Source: CBDDKZ01 sp965230415 (GTDB lineage: Bacteria > Bacteroidota > Bacteroidia > Cytophagales > JAAEPT01). From it: a stretch of DNA of 64,000 bases. The stretch covers positions 434,001 through 498,000 of the forward strand of contig CBDDKZ010000005.1 in assembly GCA_965230415.1 (NCBI GenBank), read 5' to 3'. Below the pieces are notes generated by a model. That model ran no database searches. It saw only the letters and a list, made by a program, of their open reading frames with translations, and was not told where the DNA came from. Below, one piece after another: positions 53,831 to 62,759 of the stretch. The position numbers were made by a program, and so were the translations under genes. Within the stretch, counting starts at the first letter, position 1. Every line of letters starts with the position of its first letter.

Positions 53831-54827
53831 CTTTTAATGTAGTCCATTTTTTTATAACCTCGTTTTTCAGTTGGTTTTTATTTACAGGTACTACTCCAAC
53901 CTGCTCACAAACCAATCCTCCTGCCAGATTGCATATCTTTAGTAGCTCTTCATTGCTACATTGGGCTGCGAGGCACAAAGCGGCAACAGACACTACCGTG
54001 TCTCCTGCACCTGAAACATCATTTATGACTCTAAGATGTGCGGGTTCATGCAAAAAATGATCATCTACAAGAGCCATACCCTCTTCAGACAAAGTTACCA
54101 AAACTTTATCAACCTTCATTTTTTGTTTCAAAGATTTGGCAGCAGCATCCAGTGACTTTTTATCTTTCTTGTCAAATTCAATATTAAGTCCCTGCTTCAG
54201 TTCCTTCAAATTAGGTTTAAACAGACTGGCACCAACATAGTCCAGGAAATTATTTTTCTTAGGATCCACAACAACAGGTACGTCCTGCTCTCTGGCATTA
54301 TTAATAATTGCCTGTATATTTTGTTGAGTCAGCACTCCTTTATCGTAATCCTGTAATATGACGACCTGACAAAGGGGAAGCAGACTCTTCACTCTGCCTA
54401 ACAGTTGTTCATGTTCGTTAGCTGTTAATGTGTGCAGGTCTTCAGAATCGACTCGTAACATATGTTGTCCACCTGATACGATTCGATGTTTAATGGTTGT
54501 TCTACGCTGGTCGCTTTCAACAATTCCCTCACGGGACATGTTATTTTGCCCCATTAAAATATTAAATTCCTCCCCTTCGGTATCTTGCCCTACTACCGAG
54601 CATAGAAAAACTTCAGCACCCAAGGCGTGTATATTTTTGGCTACATTAGCAGCCCCCCCGAGCCGTTTCTCTCTTTTCACGACATCAACAACGGGAACGG
54701 GAGCTTCCGGAGATATGCGATCCACATTCCCCCATAAATAGGAGTCAATCATCACATCACCGATTATTAAAACTTTGAGACCCCGAAAGGTCTCAAAGAG
54801 TTTATTCACTTCTTCAACAACGGTCAT
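53814..54827 (-). CDS. hldA: D-glycero-beta-D-manno-heptose-7-phosphate kinase (HldE kinase domain)
   Basis: The 337-aa PfkB-family kinase matches the first domain of HldE/RfaE: VLIIGDVMIDSYLWGNVDRISPEAPVPVV, GGAANVAKNIHALGA, and the anion hole/catalytic INDVSGAGDTVVSVA. The C-terminal cytidylyltransferase domain of the two-domain E. coli protein is absent, so that step must be encoded elsewhere. It acts in ADP-heptose formation for lipopolysaccharide. It starts 1 base after the aspartate aminotransferase gene and overlaps trkH by 17 bases. Confidence 0.93.
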   Translation of the reverse strand: MTVVEEVNKLFETFRGLKVLIIGDVMIDSYLWGNVDRISPEAPVPVVDVVKREKRLGGAANVAKNIHALGAEVFLCSVVGQDTEGEEFNILMGQNNMSREGIVESDQRRTTIKHRIVSGGQHMLRVDSEDLHTLTANEHEQLLGRVKSLLPLCQVVILQDYDKGVLTQQNIQAIINNAREQDVPVVVDPKKNNFLDYVGASLFKPNLKELKQGLNIEFDKKDKKSLDAAAKSLKQKMKVDKVLVTLSEEGMALVDDHFLHEPAHLRVINDVSGAGDTVVSVAALCLAAQCSNEELLKICNLAGGLVCEQVGVVPVNKNQLKNEVIKKWTTLKDGMAL

Positions 54828-56051
54828 TTAAGACAATGTCGCCAAACATTCTTTAATTCTGGAAACTGCTTCTTTGATGTTATCATCGGAAGCGGCAAAT
54901 GAAATCCTGATGTTATTAGGAGCGCCAAAAGCAACTCCGGTAACAGTTGATACATGTGCTTTGTTAAGCAGGTACAAACTTAAATCACTCGCATTGGCTA
55001 TATCATCACCTTCAACAGTCTTCTTACCGAAATAAGCGCTTATATCCGGGAATATATAAAATGCACCTTGTGGTACATTGGTCTTCACACCGGGGATTTC
55101 GTTCAAAAGACTTATTATCAAATCCCTTCTTCTTTCAAAAGCCACTTGCATTTCGGCAGTAGCTTTATCCATTTCCGCCTTATTTTCCAATGCTTCTATA
55201 CATGCACGTTGTGCAATAGAACAAGTTCCTGAAGTAACCTGACCCTGAATTTTGTTAGTTGCTTTCGCTAACCAAACAGGAGCGCAAATATACCCTACAC
55301 GCCAGCCTGTCATCGCAAAGCCTTTTGAAAAACCATTTACCGTAATAACACGATCTTTCACCTTATCTATGGCGCCGATGCTTGTGTGCCCTCCTACATA
55401 ATTGATGTATTCATAAATTTCATCAGACAACACATAAACATCTTCATGAGAGGCTACGATATCTGCAATAGATTCCAGCTCTTCCTGGCTGAATAATGCT
55501 CCGGCCGGATTACTGGGAGAAGAAAACATCATAGCCTTCGTCTTGTCCGAAAAAGCCGCTGCGATTTCTTCAGCAGAAGGTTTAAAATCATTTTCAATAG
55601 ATCCTGCCACAATTACCGGAACACCTCCGGCAAATTTAACGATGTCGGCATAACTTACCCAATAAGGACCAAGTATTACCACTTCATCTCCGGGATTAAT
55701 CAAGCTAAGTATCACATTTGCCAATGACTGTTTGGCGCCTGTAGACACCACTATGTTCTCAGGTGTACAGTCAATATTATTATCACGTTTTAACTTATTA
55801 GCGATAGCCTTTCTTAATTCGGGATATCCAGGGACGGGTGAATAAAAAGTATAACCTTCATCCAACGCTTTCTTGGCAGCATCCTTTATATATTCAGGTG
55901 TAGTAAAATCCGGCTCACCAACACTTAAGTTGATTACATTCGCTCCGGAAGCAGCTAGTTCCCTCGCCGCTTGAGCCATGGCAATTGTCGCCGATTCGGC
56001 CATGCTAGAAACTCTCTCCGATAATGGATTGGTTTTTGTTAACGTACTCAT
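54828..56051 (-). CDS. aspC: Aspartate aminotransferase (PLP-dependent, class I)
   Basis: The 407-aa enzyme shows INLSVGEPDFTTPEYI, the PLP-binding NGFSKGFAMTGWRVGYIC (Lys in the SKGF loop), and the C-terminal NNIRISFAASDDNI. This is the bacterial I-gamma type used for aspartate and often prephenate transamination. A TACCTTTG box at 56077-56084 lies 25 bases upstream. The kinase gene downstream abuts with no spacer. Confidence 0.94.
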   Translation of the reverse strand: MSTLTKTNPLSERVSSMAESATIAMAQAARELAASGANVINLSVGEPDFTTPEYIKDAAKKALDEGYTFYSPVPGYPELRKAIANKLKRDNNIDCTPENIVVSTGAKQSLANVILSLINPGDEVVILGPYWVSYADIVKFAGGVPVIVAGSIENDFKPSAEEIAAAFSDKTKAMMFSSPSNPAGALFSQEELESIADIVASHEDVYVLSDEIYEYINYVGGHTSIGAIDKVKDRVITVNGFSKGFAMTGWRVGYICAPVWLAKATNKIQGQVTSGTCSIAQRACIEALENKAEMDKATAEMQVAFERRRDLIISLLNEIPGVKTNVPQGAFYIFPDISAYFGKKTVEGDDIANASDLSLYLLNKAHVSTVTGVAFGAPNNIRISFAASDDNIKEAVSRIKECLATLS

Positions 56052-56076
56052 TGATTTTGAATCATTTTAGGGGAGG

Positions 56077-56084
56077 CAAAGGTA
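56077..56084 (-). promoter_or_regulatory. -7 box of the aspartate aminotransferase gene
   Basis: TACCTTTG on the minus strand matches TAnnTTTG. A TTG at the ideal 19-base distance is missing, so this is a partial promoter match. Confidence 0.35.
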
Positions 56085-56189
56085 TAAATTATCCTTTACA
56101 GAATCCAGTGTTATTTGCAATTATCGAGTTATTTACCCACTACTGGTTAGTTCTTAGCTGCTTAATCGCTAAGACACAAAGAGAAAAAA

Positions 56190-58151
56190 TCACCCCCCTA
56201 ATTTGCTGAAAGACTTAAAAATAATTTCAAGGTCAATGGCTATATGATAATCTTTGGCATATCGGGCATCGAGTTTTCTTGCCAGATTTTCATCGATTTT
56301 ATTTCCTCTGTAATTTGTTTTTGGAGACAAAATACCTTTCCTGATTTTCGGCAAATTAACATTTCCATGAGAACCGAAGCCCACCCATGTTTGTTTTCCG
56401 GCCATCACTCTGAATATATTCTTAAAATAATTCCATTTCTTCTCCACAAACCAAAACAAGAAGGGATAAAGGAGCAAATTCATAAAGCTAAATCCAATAT
56501 CCAGCAAGCGCTTATTTCGCACATGGCTTTTCTGAGTAATGTTAAGCTTAATATCAATAGTATAGAAATCTCCTGGTCTATTCTTCGAATTACTACCTAT
56601 TATATAATCGCTTTCGTAAGGTACAATTTTAAAATCCAGATCGTTGAGACGCATTTCCACCATTTTTTCAATAATCTTAAATGCCGGCACATCCTTCGAA
56701 CAAAAAATCACTTCATCAACATCATAAATCTCAACGGTCTCCTCTAAAAGTCCGAAATTACCAATATGGTATTTATCCAGACGTTCTCTATATTCTTTAA
56801 GCGATAAATAACCTACAACATCTACTTTGGCATTAATTTTATTCAATAATTCGATAACTCTCCAGCACTCTTGTGAATCTCCTACAAGTACCGCATTTTT
56901 ATCCCGAATTTTACCAAAAACCAGATTGCCGTATTTCAGGTAATGTTCTGCCAGCCTGTTTAATGCTATGACTGCAAATGAAAGTGCCCCTCCCAATAAT
57001 ATGAGCGCTTTAGAAAACCTTAGTGCTTCGGTAAAATTGGAAAATGCGGATATTAACAAGGTTCCCAGCGTAATACCTGTGAGCACTCTTAACAGTTTTA
57101 TGGGTTTATCATTACCTCCACAAAAGTGATTGGACAATAGCCATATTGTTATATATAATGGCACCGCAAGTAACATCAGTTCTGGCGGGAATTTAGTAGT
57201 CTGATCGAGCTTATAGCTGCTCTCCCAGTAATTACTCAAAAAATACATCCCTATATAGATCAGCGAAATATCTGCCAAGGTAATCGCTGACCTTTTAAAA
57301 AAATTCGCTGCGATGTCTACCGAAGCCCTTAAGTAAATGGCTATATTAATTAGGAATGAAAATAGTTTTGCCTTATTTCTTGAAAAATGTTTCCTGGCAA
57401 AAATGACCATTGCCCTGTAAAATATAAAAACATAATTTACAGATGTTTTCTTGGTACTTTCTCCTTTATAGTGGATTATTCGTGCTTTGGGAAAGTAATA
57501 ATTTTTATACCCTCCTTTAATAAGACGGTAGGACAAATCAATATCTTCACCATACATGAAGTAATCTTCATCAAGCAAGCCCACTTTATCCAATGCACTT
57601 GATCTTATTAGCATAAATGCGCCGGCGAGCACCTCCACTTCATTGGTTTCATTTTCAGGTAAAAAGCCCAAATGATACCTTCCAAACCTTTTGGATCGCG
57701 GAAACAAGTTCGCTAAACCGGAAATCTTATAAAAAGCAACCGCAGGCGTTGGCAAACTTCGTTTAGACTCAGGTAGAAAAACGCCTTTACCATCCACCAT
57801 CTTCACACCCAAGCCTCCTGCTTCCGGATTTTCATCCATAAATTCACAGCATTTTTCAAGGGTATCTTCTTCTACTACAGTATCGGGGTTTAAAAGCAGC
57901 ACATACTCACCTTGCGCTACCTTAATAGCTTGATTATTGGCGCTTGAAAAGCCTACATTCTTTTTATTGGCAATTAATTTAACCTCAGGGAATTTCTTCT
58001 CAACCAACTCTACCGAACCGTCAACGGAATTATTATCAACGACAATAATTTCAGCATCCAGGTTGTTAATAGCATTAAGAACAGACTTAATCGCTTGTTC
58101 TAAAAAATAACATACGTTGTAATTAACTATTATGACAGAAATCTTTTTCAC
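56190..58151 (-). CDS. Glycosyltransferase family 2 fused to a degenerate polyprenyl-phosphate sugar transferase
   Basis: Residues 1-250 form a GT-A fold family 2 glycosyltransferase (IVNYNVCYFLEQAIKSV, LLLNPDTVVEEDTLEKC, DEDYFMYGEDIDLSYRL). Then come about five membrane segments, a CoA-binding_3-like Rossmann part (NAVLVGDSQECWRVIELLNKI), and a C-terminal stretch with NKRLLDIGFSFMNLLLYPFLFWF and YAKDYHIAIDLEIIFKSF. The ends recall the start and end of the bacterial sugar transferase domain, but the usual catalytic middle (with Asp-Glu and the GDMSLVGPRP motif) is eroded to GKQTWVGFGSHG. Likely works in surface polysaccharide assembly; the transferase half may be inactive. It abuts recR with 4 bases between. 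Confidence 0.86.
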   Translation of the reverse strand: MKKISVIIVNYNVCYFLEQAIKSVLNAINNLDAEIIVVDNNSVDGSVELVEKKFPEVKLIANKKNVGFSSANNQAIKVAQGEYVLLLNPDTVVEEDTLEKCCEFMDENPEAGGLGVKMVDGKGVFLPESKRSLPTPAVAFYKISGLANLFPRSKRFGRYHLGFLPENETNEVEVLAGAFMLIRSSALDKVGLLDEDYFMYGEDIDLSYRLIKGGYKNYYFPKARIIHYKGESTKKTSVNYVFIFYRAMVIFARKHFSRNKAKLFSFLINIAIYLRASVDIAANFFKRSAITLADISLIYIGMYFLSNYWESSYKLDQTTKFPPELMLLAVPLYITIWLLSNHFCGGNDKPIKLLRVLTGITLGTLLISAFSNFTEALRFSKALILLGGALSFAVIALNRLAEHYLKYGNLVFGKIRDKNAVLVGDSQECWRVIELLNKINAKVDVVGYLSLKEYRERLDKYHIGNFGLLEETVEIYDVDEVIFCSKDVPAFKIIEKMVEMRLNDLDFKIVPYESDYIIGSNSKNRPGDFYTIDIKLNITQKSHVRNKRLLDIGFSFMNLLLYPFLFWFVEKKWNYFKNIFRVMAGKQTWVGFGSHGNVNLPKIRKGILSPKTNYRGNKIDENLARKLDARYAKDYHIAIDLEIIFKSFSKLGG

Positions 58152-58155
58152 GCTA

Positions 58156-58767
58156 TTACCCTTGAATGTTATATGCTACTCTCGTGACAATACTTCTTCC
58201 TAGTGTCACTTCGTCGGCATAATCTATTTCACCACCTATTGGGATTCCCCTTGCAATAGTACTAATTTTCACTTGAAAATCTTTCATTTTTTTCGTAATA
58301 TAGAAAGCGGTGGTATCCCCTTCCATTGTAGCACTCAAGGCCAATATTAATTCCTGAACTCCATTTTTTTTTACTCTTTCTATTAATGAGTCCAGTTGTA
58401 AATCGGACGGGCCTATACCTTCAATTGGAGATATCACACCACCTAAAACGTGATATTTCCCAAAATATTGATTGGTATTCTCAATTGCGAGCACATCTTT
58501 TGAATCTTCTACCACACAAATGACTTTATCATCTCTGGTACTACTGGCGCAAATACGGCAAATTTTATCATCAGCGATTGAATGGCATTCCTCACAATAA
58601 TTGATGTTTTTTCGCAAATTAAGCAAGGCATCACTTAAAAGCTCGGTGGTACTCACCTCTTGTTTAAGTAAATGCATAGCCAGGCGTAATGCTGTCTTTT
58701 TACCAATACCAGGCAACTTTGAAATTTCAATTACTGCCTCTTCGATCAACTTCGAAGGAAACTCCAT
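58156..58767 (-). CDS. recR: Recombination mediator protein RecR
   Basis: The 203-aa protein has a helix-hairpin-helix start (EISKLPGIGKKTALRLAMHLL), a four-cysteine zinc finger (CEECHSIADDKICRIC), a Toprim domain (VICVVEDSKDVLAIENTNQY) and the C-terminal GIPIGGEIDYADEVTLGRSI. It loads RecA with RecO/RecF at gaps. The 4-base spacing to the glycosyltransferase gene suggests one transcript. Confidence 0.96.
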   Translation of the reverse strand: MEFPSKLIEEAVIEISKLPGIGKKTALRLAMHLLKQEVSTTELLSDALLNLRKNINYCEECHSIADDKICRICASSTRDDKVICVVEDSKDVLAIENTNQYFGKYHVLGGVISPIEGIGPSDLQLDSLIERVKKNGVQELILALSATMEGDTTAFYITKKMKDFQVKISTIARGIPIGGEIDYADEVTLGRSIVTRVAYNIQG

Positions 58768-58839
58768 CTAGAGAATTTACTTATATACCTAATGAATTAC
58801 ACAACTGGAAAAGAAAAACACATGGCTGGATATACTGGA

Positions 58840-59130
58840 TCAATCTACTTCTGCCTGAATCCCTCTGTCACAGATAGCCTGTCGCATTGAAGCCAATTTA
58901 TCAAACTCTCCTCGCTTAACCGCACATTTTCCTTTATAATGGATAATCCATGTACACTGTTCAGCTTGCTCTATAGTATGCTCGCAGATATCCATCAACA
59001 CTTCTATAACATGCTCAATTGTATTTACTTCGTCGTTAAAAACGATTAATTCATGTATAGACGAGCTAGTATCTTTTGATACTTCCACCAGCTCTTCTAC
59101 TTCATGTTCCGGGAATAGATTCATGATCAC
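58840..59130 (-). CDS. clpS: ATP-dependent Clp protease adaptor ClpS
   Basis: The 96-aa protein carries the ClpS core: a flexible N-terminus, HELIVFNDEVNTIEHVIEVLMDIC, then AEQCTWIIHYKGKCAVKRG, which line the pocket for N-degrons. ClpS delivers N-end-rule substrates to ClpA/ClpC, which is not in the window. An ATG two codons in is an alternative start. The usual PDD motif is replaced by FNDE, as in many Bacteroidota ClpS. Confidence 0.9.
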   Translation of the reverse strand: MIMNLFPEHEVEELVEVSKDTSSSIHELIVFNDEVNTIEHVIEVLMDICEHTIEQAEQCTWIIHYKGKCAVKRGEFDKLASMRQAICDRGIQAEVD

Positions 59131-59194
59131 TTTGTTGCTTTTAGATGCAAATTTAATAAAATTAGCCGATTAAAGCATTATAATTTCAAGATTT

Positions 59195-60688
59195 ATGTCT
59201 GCTCAAATCATTCTAACAGTGATAGTTGTCTACTTTATTTTATTAGTAGTCATTTCTTTTTTCACTTCATCAAAAAGCGGTAAAGATGCATTTTTTACAG
59301 GAGACAAAGCATCTCCATGGTACCTGGTCGCTTTCGGAATGATCGGAGCTTCGCTTTCGGGTATCACTTTTATCTCCATTCCAGGCTGGGTTGAAAGCCA
59401 ACAGTTCGCTTATATGCAAATGGTATTGGGTTATTTATTAGGCTATGCAGTCATTGCCTATTTGCTTATGCCTCTTTATTATCGATTAAACATTACATCG
59501 ATATACACTTACCTTTACAATCGTTTTGACAAGATAACACATCGTACCGGAGCTTCTTTCTTTTTAATCTCCCGAATTCTCGGAGCTTCACTTCGATTAT
59601 TCCTGGTGGTAGATATTTTGCAGCTCTTTGTTTTTGATGAATTCGGTATACCTTTCTGGGGCACCGCATCTATTTCCATTATTTTAATATGGTTATATAC
59701 TTTCAGGTCAGGCATTAAAACAGTCGTCTGGACAGACACACTTCAAACTTTTTTTATGCTCTTTTCTTTGGGCCTCACCATCTATTTCATCTTAAATAAA
59801 CTGGACTGGAGTTTGGCAGAAAGCATCACTCATGCCAACAAAGCCAATCTATCACAAATTTTCTTTTTTGATAATTTTAGATTATCCAACTACTTCCCTA
59901 AGCAATTTTTAGGAGGCATGTTTATGGCTATAGCAATGACGGGACTCGATCAGGATATGATGCAAAAAAATCTCACCTGCAAATCTTTAAAGGATGCTCA
60001 AAAAAACATGATGAGTTTTTCAACCATTCTCATCATTGTCAATCTTGTATTTCTCTTCTTAGGTGCCCTTCTCTATTTATTTCTACAGGAACAGTCCATT
60101 GATATGCCGGTTAAAATGGGGAATAATGGACCTGCCCCCGCTCCGGACCGACTTTTTGCAACAATTGCCATTAATCATCTACCTCAAATAGCATCAATTA
60201 CTTTTATAATAGGCCTTATAGCTGCTGCTTATTCCAGTGCGGATTCAGCCCTCACTTCGCTTACAACTTCGTTCTGCTTTGACTTTATAGACATAAAATC
60301 GAAACCTGAGCAAGACCAAAAGCGAATTCGCCTAAAAATTCATATTGCCTTTTCACTTTTATTGTTATTGGTGATCAATTTAGCTAAAATAACCAATCAG
60401 GGCAGTGTCATTCACGAATTATTTGTAGCATCTACATACACCTACGGACCGCTTTTGGGTTTATTCGCTTTCGGAATTTTCACTAAGAAAACAGCACAGG
60501 GACCAGGTTTACTTATAGTCTGTTTAATTGCTCCTGTTATTGTCTATATTATTGATAAAAACGCAAGTGAATGGCTGTTCGGGTACCAGTTTGGTTACGA
60601 AAAACTCCTCTTGAATGGTCTATTAACTTTTATAGGAATTTGGCTCGTAGCTACACTTCAGAAAGACAAGCGGATCACAAATGTGTAA
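59195..60688 (+). CDS. Sodium:solute symporter (SSS family)
   Basis: The 497-aa protein has about 13 membrane segments of the LeuT-fold SSS type, beginning AQIILTVIVVYFILLVVISFFTS. SSS motifs seen are GMIGASLSGITFISIPGW (TM1-like unwinding region), FRSGIKTVVWTDTLQTFFM, and AAAYSSADSALTSLTTSF with the Na-site Ser/Thr. Cargo is not evident. It is a single gene with the ATL gene converging 14 bases downstream. Confidence 0.93.
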   Translation: MSAQIILTVIVVYFILLVVISFFTSSKSGKDAFFTGDKASPWYLVAFGMIGASLSGITFISIPGWVESQQFAYMQMVLGYLLGYAVIAYLLMPLYYRLNITSIYTYLYNRFDKITHRTGASFFLISRILGASLRLFLVVDILQLFVFDEFGIPFWGTASISIILIWLYTFRSGIKTVVWTDTLQTFFMLFSLGLTIYFILNKLDWSLAESITHANKANLSQIFFFDNFRLSNYFPKQFLGGMFMAIAMTGLDQDMMQKNLTCKSLKDAQKNMMSFSTILIIVNLVFLFLGALLYLFLQEQSIDMPVKMGNNGPAPAPDRLFATIAINHLPQIASITFIIGLIAAAYSSADSALTSLTTSFCFDFIDIKSKPEQDQKRIRLKIHIAFSLLLLLVINLAKITNQGSVIHELFVASTYTYGPLLGLFAFGIFTKKTAQGPGLLIVCLIAPVIVYIIDKNASEWLFGYQFGYEKLLLNGLLTFIGIWLVATLQKDKRITNV

Positions 60689-60702
60689 TTATTGTACTTA
60701 AA

Positions 60703-61026
60703 TTACAGCTCTTTGAAAGGGTCCCAAAAGTGCTTTTCAAAATGTACAACCTGATCATCTTTTACTTCAACACCTTCATTCATCAGCAGCTGAGCCATAC
60801 GCTCAGGCTCACCAAATTTAGCTTTACCAGTCAACATACCATTCCGGTTAACAACCCGATGGGCAGGAATAAATTGATCATGAGGGCAAGCATTAAGTGC
60901 CCAACCTACCGTACGTGCGCTACTCTTAAGCCCAAGATATGCTGCAATGGCACCGTAGGAGGTCACCCTTCCTTCGGGAATTAATTTCACTACTTCGTAT
61001 ACCTGCCAAAAAAAATCGTTTCCCAT
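60703..61026 (-). CDS. Alkyltransferase-like (ATL) DNA-binding protein, MGMT family without catalytic Cys
   Basis: The start at 61026 (MGNDFFWQVYEVVKLIPEG) gives 107 aa and avoids overlap with the upstream gene; an ATG at 61095 would overlap it by 67 bases. The protein has the DNA-binding domain of O6-alkylguanine transferases, including GRVTSYGAIAAYLGL and the Arg finger SARTVGWALNACP. The active-site motif PCHR reads P54-A55-H56-R57, so no alkyl group can be accepted. Such ATLs bind alkylated guanine and pass lesions to nucleotide excision repair. Confidence 0.92.
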   Translation of the reverse strand: MGNDFFWQVYEVVKLIPEGRVTSYGAIAAYLGLKSSARTVGWALNACPHDQFIPAHRVVNRNGMLTGKAKFGEPERMAQLLMNEGVEVKDDQVVHFEKHFWDPFKEL

Positions 61027-61028
61027 AT

Positions 61029-61739
61029 TTAATGCATTTCCAACTGTCTTATTAAGGCACGCATATCTTTCAAATAAGGAGCTTCCACGTAGCAATTTTC
61101 ACCATCTACATCCTGAAAACCTAACGAAAATGCATGTAGCGCAAATCGACCAATAAGAGGCCGCTCTTCTTCTCCCTGTTTCATATTAAAATTTCTTTTA
61201 AATGAAGACAGAAAAATGGGTTTACCACCATATAGCCCATCTGCCACTATCGGTGCTCCAATATAAGACAAGTGAGCCCTTATTTGATGCGTTCGCCCGG
61301 AAAGGGGTTTACATTCTATAAAACTATGCAATTTGTAGATCTTTCTGGTTCTCACAAGCGTGGTAGCAGGCTTACCCAGCTGAAAGTCTGTTTTTACTTT
61401 ACCATTACCGGTTACATAAAGAGGAACGTCCACTTTGACAGTATCCAAGTCATGACGACCGTCTACTATTGCATGGTAAATTTTTTCGACTTCCCTTTTT
61501 TCCAATAAAATTGCCAAATGTCTATACGCCTCTGCATGCTTCGCAACAGCTAATACACCGCTTGTATCTTTATCTAACCTATGACAAAGCTGACTAGACT
61601 CATTATAACCTTGAGCAAGACTTAAAACGGAATAACGATCGTTTCTATCTTCAAGGGAAGATAGTCCGGAAGGTTTATTGATAAAAATATAATCTTGAGT
61701 TTCTTTAATAATCAATGAAGCGAAATCAATCTTCTTCAT
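61029..61739 (-). CDS. RluA-family 23S rRNA/tRNA pseudouridine synthase
   Basis: The 236-aa protein has the catalytic motif LCHRLDKDTSGVLAVAK with the essential Asp, the KIYHAIVDG strand and GRTHQIRAHLSYIGAPIVADGLYGG. It lacks an S4 domain. Specificity (RluA, RluC, RluD or TruC type) cannot be fixed. It is 2 bases upstream of the ATL gene and overlaps the sensor kinase gene by 14 bases, so at least these three are likely one operon. Confidence 0.93.
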   Translation of the reverse strand: MKKIDFASLIIKETQDYIFINKPSGLSSLEDRNDRYSVLSLAQGYNESSQLCHRLDKDTSGVLAVAKHAEAYRHLAILLEKREVEKIYHAIVDGRHDLDTVKVDVPLYVTGNGKVKTDFQLGKPATTLVRTRKIYKLHSFIECKPLSGRTHQIRAHLSYIGAPIVADGLYGGKPIFLSSFKRNFNMKQGEEERPLIGRFALHAFSLGFQDVDGENCYVEAPYLKDMRALIRQLEMH

Positions 61740-62754
61740 ATCCTCTTTTTAATTTGAAGGTAAATACTGTTCCGTTAATCGGGTCGCTGGTTAATTTAAT
61801 TTTGGATCCATGGGCTTCCAATATATGCTTAACAATGGATAGGCCTAGTCCGGTCCCTCCTTTTTCTCTTGATCTACTTTTATCTACCCGATAAAAGCGT
61901 TTAAAAATATGAGGCTGGTGTTCATCTGGGATACCAGGCCCATTATCACGCACCGACACATAGATGTTGTTTTCCGAACTATTCAATTCTACAATGGAAC
62001 TACCATTTTCGTTACCATATTTAAGACTATTGTCTATTAAATTCTTAAATACTTGCATTATTCGATGAATGTCAGCAATGACATAAGGTCTATCTACATC
62101 TTTGATTAGTTTTAAACTGATTCCTCTTTTTTTCGCTTTATGCTCCAGTTGTTCAAATACTTCACTAACCAGGTTTTCGAGATTAAACAGTTCCAGTTCC
62201 ATTTTAATCTCACCGGTTTCGAGCTGTGAAATGGCTACCAGATCCTGTACGAGGTTATCCAGATGGTCTAAACTGGTTGCCGACTTTTTCAAAAACTTCA
62301 TTCGAACAGATTCATCATCGATGGCGCCGTCGAGCAATGTATGTATGAATCCCTGCGCTGAAAAAATAGGTGTTTTTAGTTCATGAGAAATATCTGCCAA
62401 AAACTCCCTTCTGAACTCTTCGAGGCGTTTTAGTTTTAATATTTCCGCGTTTTTATCTTCCGAAAAAGCAACCAGTTCCTTATGCATTACGCTAAGGGGT
62501 TTGTTCATGCTTTTCTCCATCTTTGGTTTATTCCCACGCGCTCGTTCAAGTACCTGGTAAATACTTCTTAACTCTTTAAAAAAGAGTAATTCCAATATAA
62601 GAAAGCAAACAATAAATGTCCCCAGGAATGAGGCCATGAAAGTTACTAAAATATCCATTGAGCTTGCGCTATCGAGCATAGAAAGCGCTGCCACGGTTAT
62701 AAGCCCAACAATTACGGCCAGTAAAAAGGCTACTGACCTCGAATTAAACAACAT
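61726..62754 (-). CDS. Membrane sensor histidine kinase (PhoR-like)
   Basis: The 342-aa protein has two adjacent membrane segments (about 7-27 and 35-58) with almost no periplasmic loop, a linker helix, HisKA with the phospho-acceptor H124 in FLADISHELKTPIFSAQGF, and HATPase_c with N-box NLIDNSLKYGNENG, DNGPGIPDEHQ, and GGTGLGLSIVKHI. The short loop suggests it senses through the membrane or a partner. No response regulator gene is adjacent in the window. Its 3' end overlaps the pseudouridine synthase gene by 14 bases. Confidence 0.93.
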   Translation of the reverse strand: MLFNSRSVAFLLAVIVGLITVAALSMLDSASSMDILVTFMASFLGTFIVCFLILELLFFKELRSIYQVLERARGNKPKMEKSMNKPLSVMHKELVAFSEDKNAEILKLKRLEEFRREFLADISHELKTPIFSAQGFIHTLLDGAIDDESVRMKFLKKSATSLDHLDNLVQDLVAISQLETGEIKMELELFNLENLVSEVFEQLEHKAKKRGISLKLIKDVDRPYVIADIHRIMQVFKNLIDNSLKYGNENGSSIVELNSSENNIYVSVRDNGPGIPDEHQPHIFKRFYRVDKSRSREKGGTGLGLSIVKHILEAHGSKIKLTSDPINGTVFTFKLKRGYEED

Positions 62755-62759
62755 AACTG

